The notes under the pieces were generated by a model. The model did not search any database, was not told the DNA's origin, and worked only from the letters and a program-made list of their open reading frames with translations. From assembly GCA_029940235.1 (NCBI GenBank), contig JAOZRI010000141.1, forward strand, positions 1 to 6,208: DNA of 6,208 nucleotides. The letters run 5' to 3'. Below are positions 5,604 to 6,208 of the stretch, piece after piece. The translations under genes were made by a program, and so were the position numbers. The DNA is from Desulfobacula sp. Its GTDB lineage: Bacteria; Desulfobacterota; Desulfobacteria; Desulfobacterales; Desulfobacteraceae. Within the stretch, counting starts at the first letter, position 1, and every line of letters begins with the position of its first letter.

Positions 5604-6208
5604 TTAACGATCCTCAATATCAGTAAACACACATTCATCCGGCCCGCAATAATCCCCCACATATGTGGCACCTGGTCTGTAAAGGGATGGTTTTTCAGCT
5701 GTCATGGCAAATTGTTCTTCTATGATATGAGCCGCCCACCCACTTACTCTTGAAATGGCAAACAGAGGTGAAAAAAGATCTGTGGTAATGCCCATTGCAT
5801 AAAAAAGCGATGCGCTGTAAAAATCAACATTGCAATAGATTTCTCGCTGTTTTTTTTCTTTAAAGGCGGCTTTGCTTCTTATTTCAAGTTCTTTTGAAAG
5901 TTCATACCATAATGGCTGCCGGGCAATATTGCCCATTCTTTTGCTCATGGGGGCAAGGATAATTGCCCTTGGATCATCTGTCTGATAGACAGCATGGCCA
6001 AGTCCCATGATAAGCCCGCCTGAATTTAATATATTGTTAATATAGTCATCAATTTTATCAACAGAGCCTATCTCTTTTAACATCTTCATGACTCTTACAT
6101 TGGCCCCGCCATGGAGTGCTCCTGATAACGATCCTATGGCAGCGGAGATGGCAGCATAAATATGAGCCTTGGTTGATGCAACCTGTCTTGCAGTGAATGT
6201 GGATGCAT
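5604..6208 (-). CDS. gltA: Citrate synthase, C-terminal half (5' end off the window)
   Basis: It condenses acetyl-CoA with oxaloacetate to citrate, the entry step of the TCA cycle. The frame is open to the right edge (first whole codon at 6206) and reads ASTFTARQVAST, so the ATG at 6089 is internal; 201 residues are visible before the TAA at 5604-5606. Visible active-site blocks, in order: LHGGAN (the His of the large catalytic loop), GLGHAVY with DPRA shortly after (second catalytic His and a substrate Arg), NVDFYSA (catalytic Asp), then FAISRVSGWAAHIIEEQ and RPGATYVGD (C-terminal substrate/CoA region). This is the Si-type family, closest in style to the shorter Gram-positive/archaeal-like type rather than the NADH-regulated enteric form. 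One oddity is GHAVY where many bacterial enzymes have GHRVY; Ala at this place also occurs in eukaryotic-type enzymes. A 2-methylcitrate synthase is an alternative, but icd next door favours citrate synthase. Confidence 0.93.
   Translation of the reverse strand, partial: ASTFTARQVASTKAHIYAAISAAIGSLSGALHGGANVRVMKMLKEIGSVDKIDDYINNILNSGGLIMGLGHAVYQTDDPRAIILAPMSKRMGNIARQPLWYELSKELEIRSKAAFKEKKQREIYCNVDFYSASLFYAMGITTDLFSPLFAISRVSGWAAHIIEEQFAMTAEKPSLYRPGATYVGDYCGPDECVFTDIEDR

Overview
The window looks like chromosomal DNA of a non-enteric, AT-rich bacterium. Two neighbouring chromosomal loci point towards an anaerobic delta-type lineage such as Desulfobacterota: a SpoVR/PrkA-like pair, and a citrate synthase plus NADP-isocitrate dehydrogenase pair. 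This placement is an impression from gene content and protein style, not a database result, and confidence is low to moderate.

Layout. Positions 1-809 (+) hold the C-terminal part of a SpoVR-family protein whose start lies left of the window. Six bases later, 816-3155 (+) is a long, divergent PrkA-type AAA+ protein (779 aa) with an intact Walker A motif. The two are closely spaced and probably one transcript, which may end at a small GC-rich hairpin just past 3155. On the right, two TCA-cycle genes lie on the minus strand: the C-terminal half of citrate synthase (5604-6208, start off the right edge), then, after a 152-bp gap with two possible promoters, a complete NADP-dependent isocitrate dehydrogenase (4231-5451). 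The two blocks converge.

Between them (3156-4230) is the unusual part. Its first 440 bp contain no recognisable gene but hold several strong inverted repeats. The most striking is a compact GC-rich element (3392-3465): two hairpins side by side, enclosed by a perfect 8-bp outer inverted repeat. Then, at 3596-4192, fragments of what appear to be three defence-island genes are stitched together in one orientation: the N-terminus of a class I SAM-dependent (MmeI/type II-like) DNA methyltransferase with a frameshift at an A10 run, two non-adjacent pieces of a RhuM-family protein joined in frame, and about 16 codons resembling the N-terminus of a DEAD/DEAH helicase. I read this as a collapsed restriction-modification or defence locus, shrunk by several internal deletions to about 600 bp. 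Three of the pieces still form one uninterrupted open frame (3643-4158), so expression of a chimeric RhuM-like DNA-binding protein cannot be excluded.

Functionally, citrate synthase and isocitrate dehydrogenase carry out the oxidative entry steps of the TCA cycle (aconitase lies elsewhere). SpoVR and PrkA-like proteins belong to a widespread stress or stationary-phase module that is not restricted to spore formers. No tRNA, rRNA, CRISPR array, intact transposase or integrase was seen.
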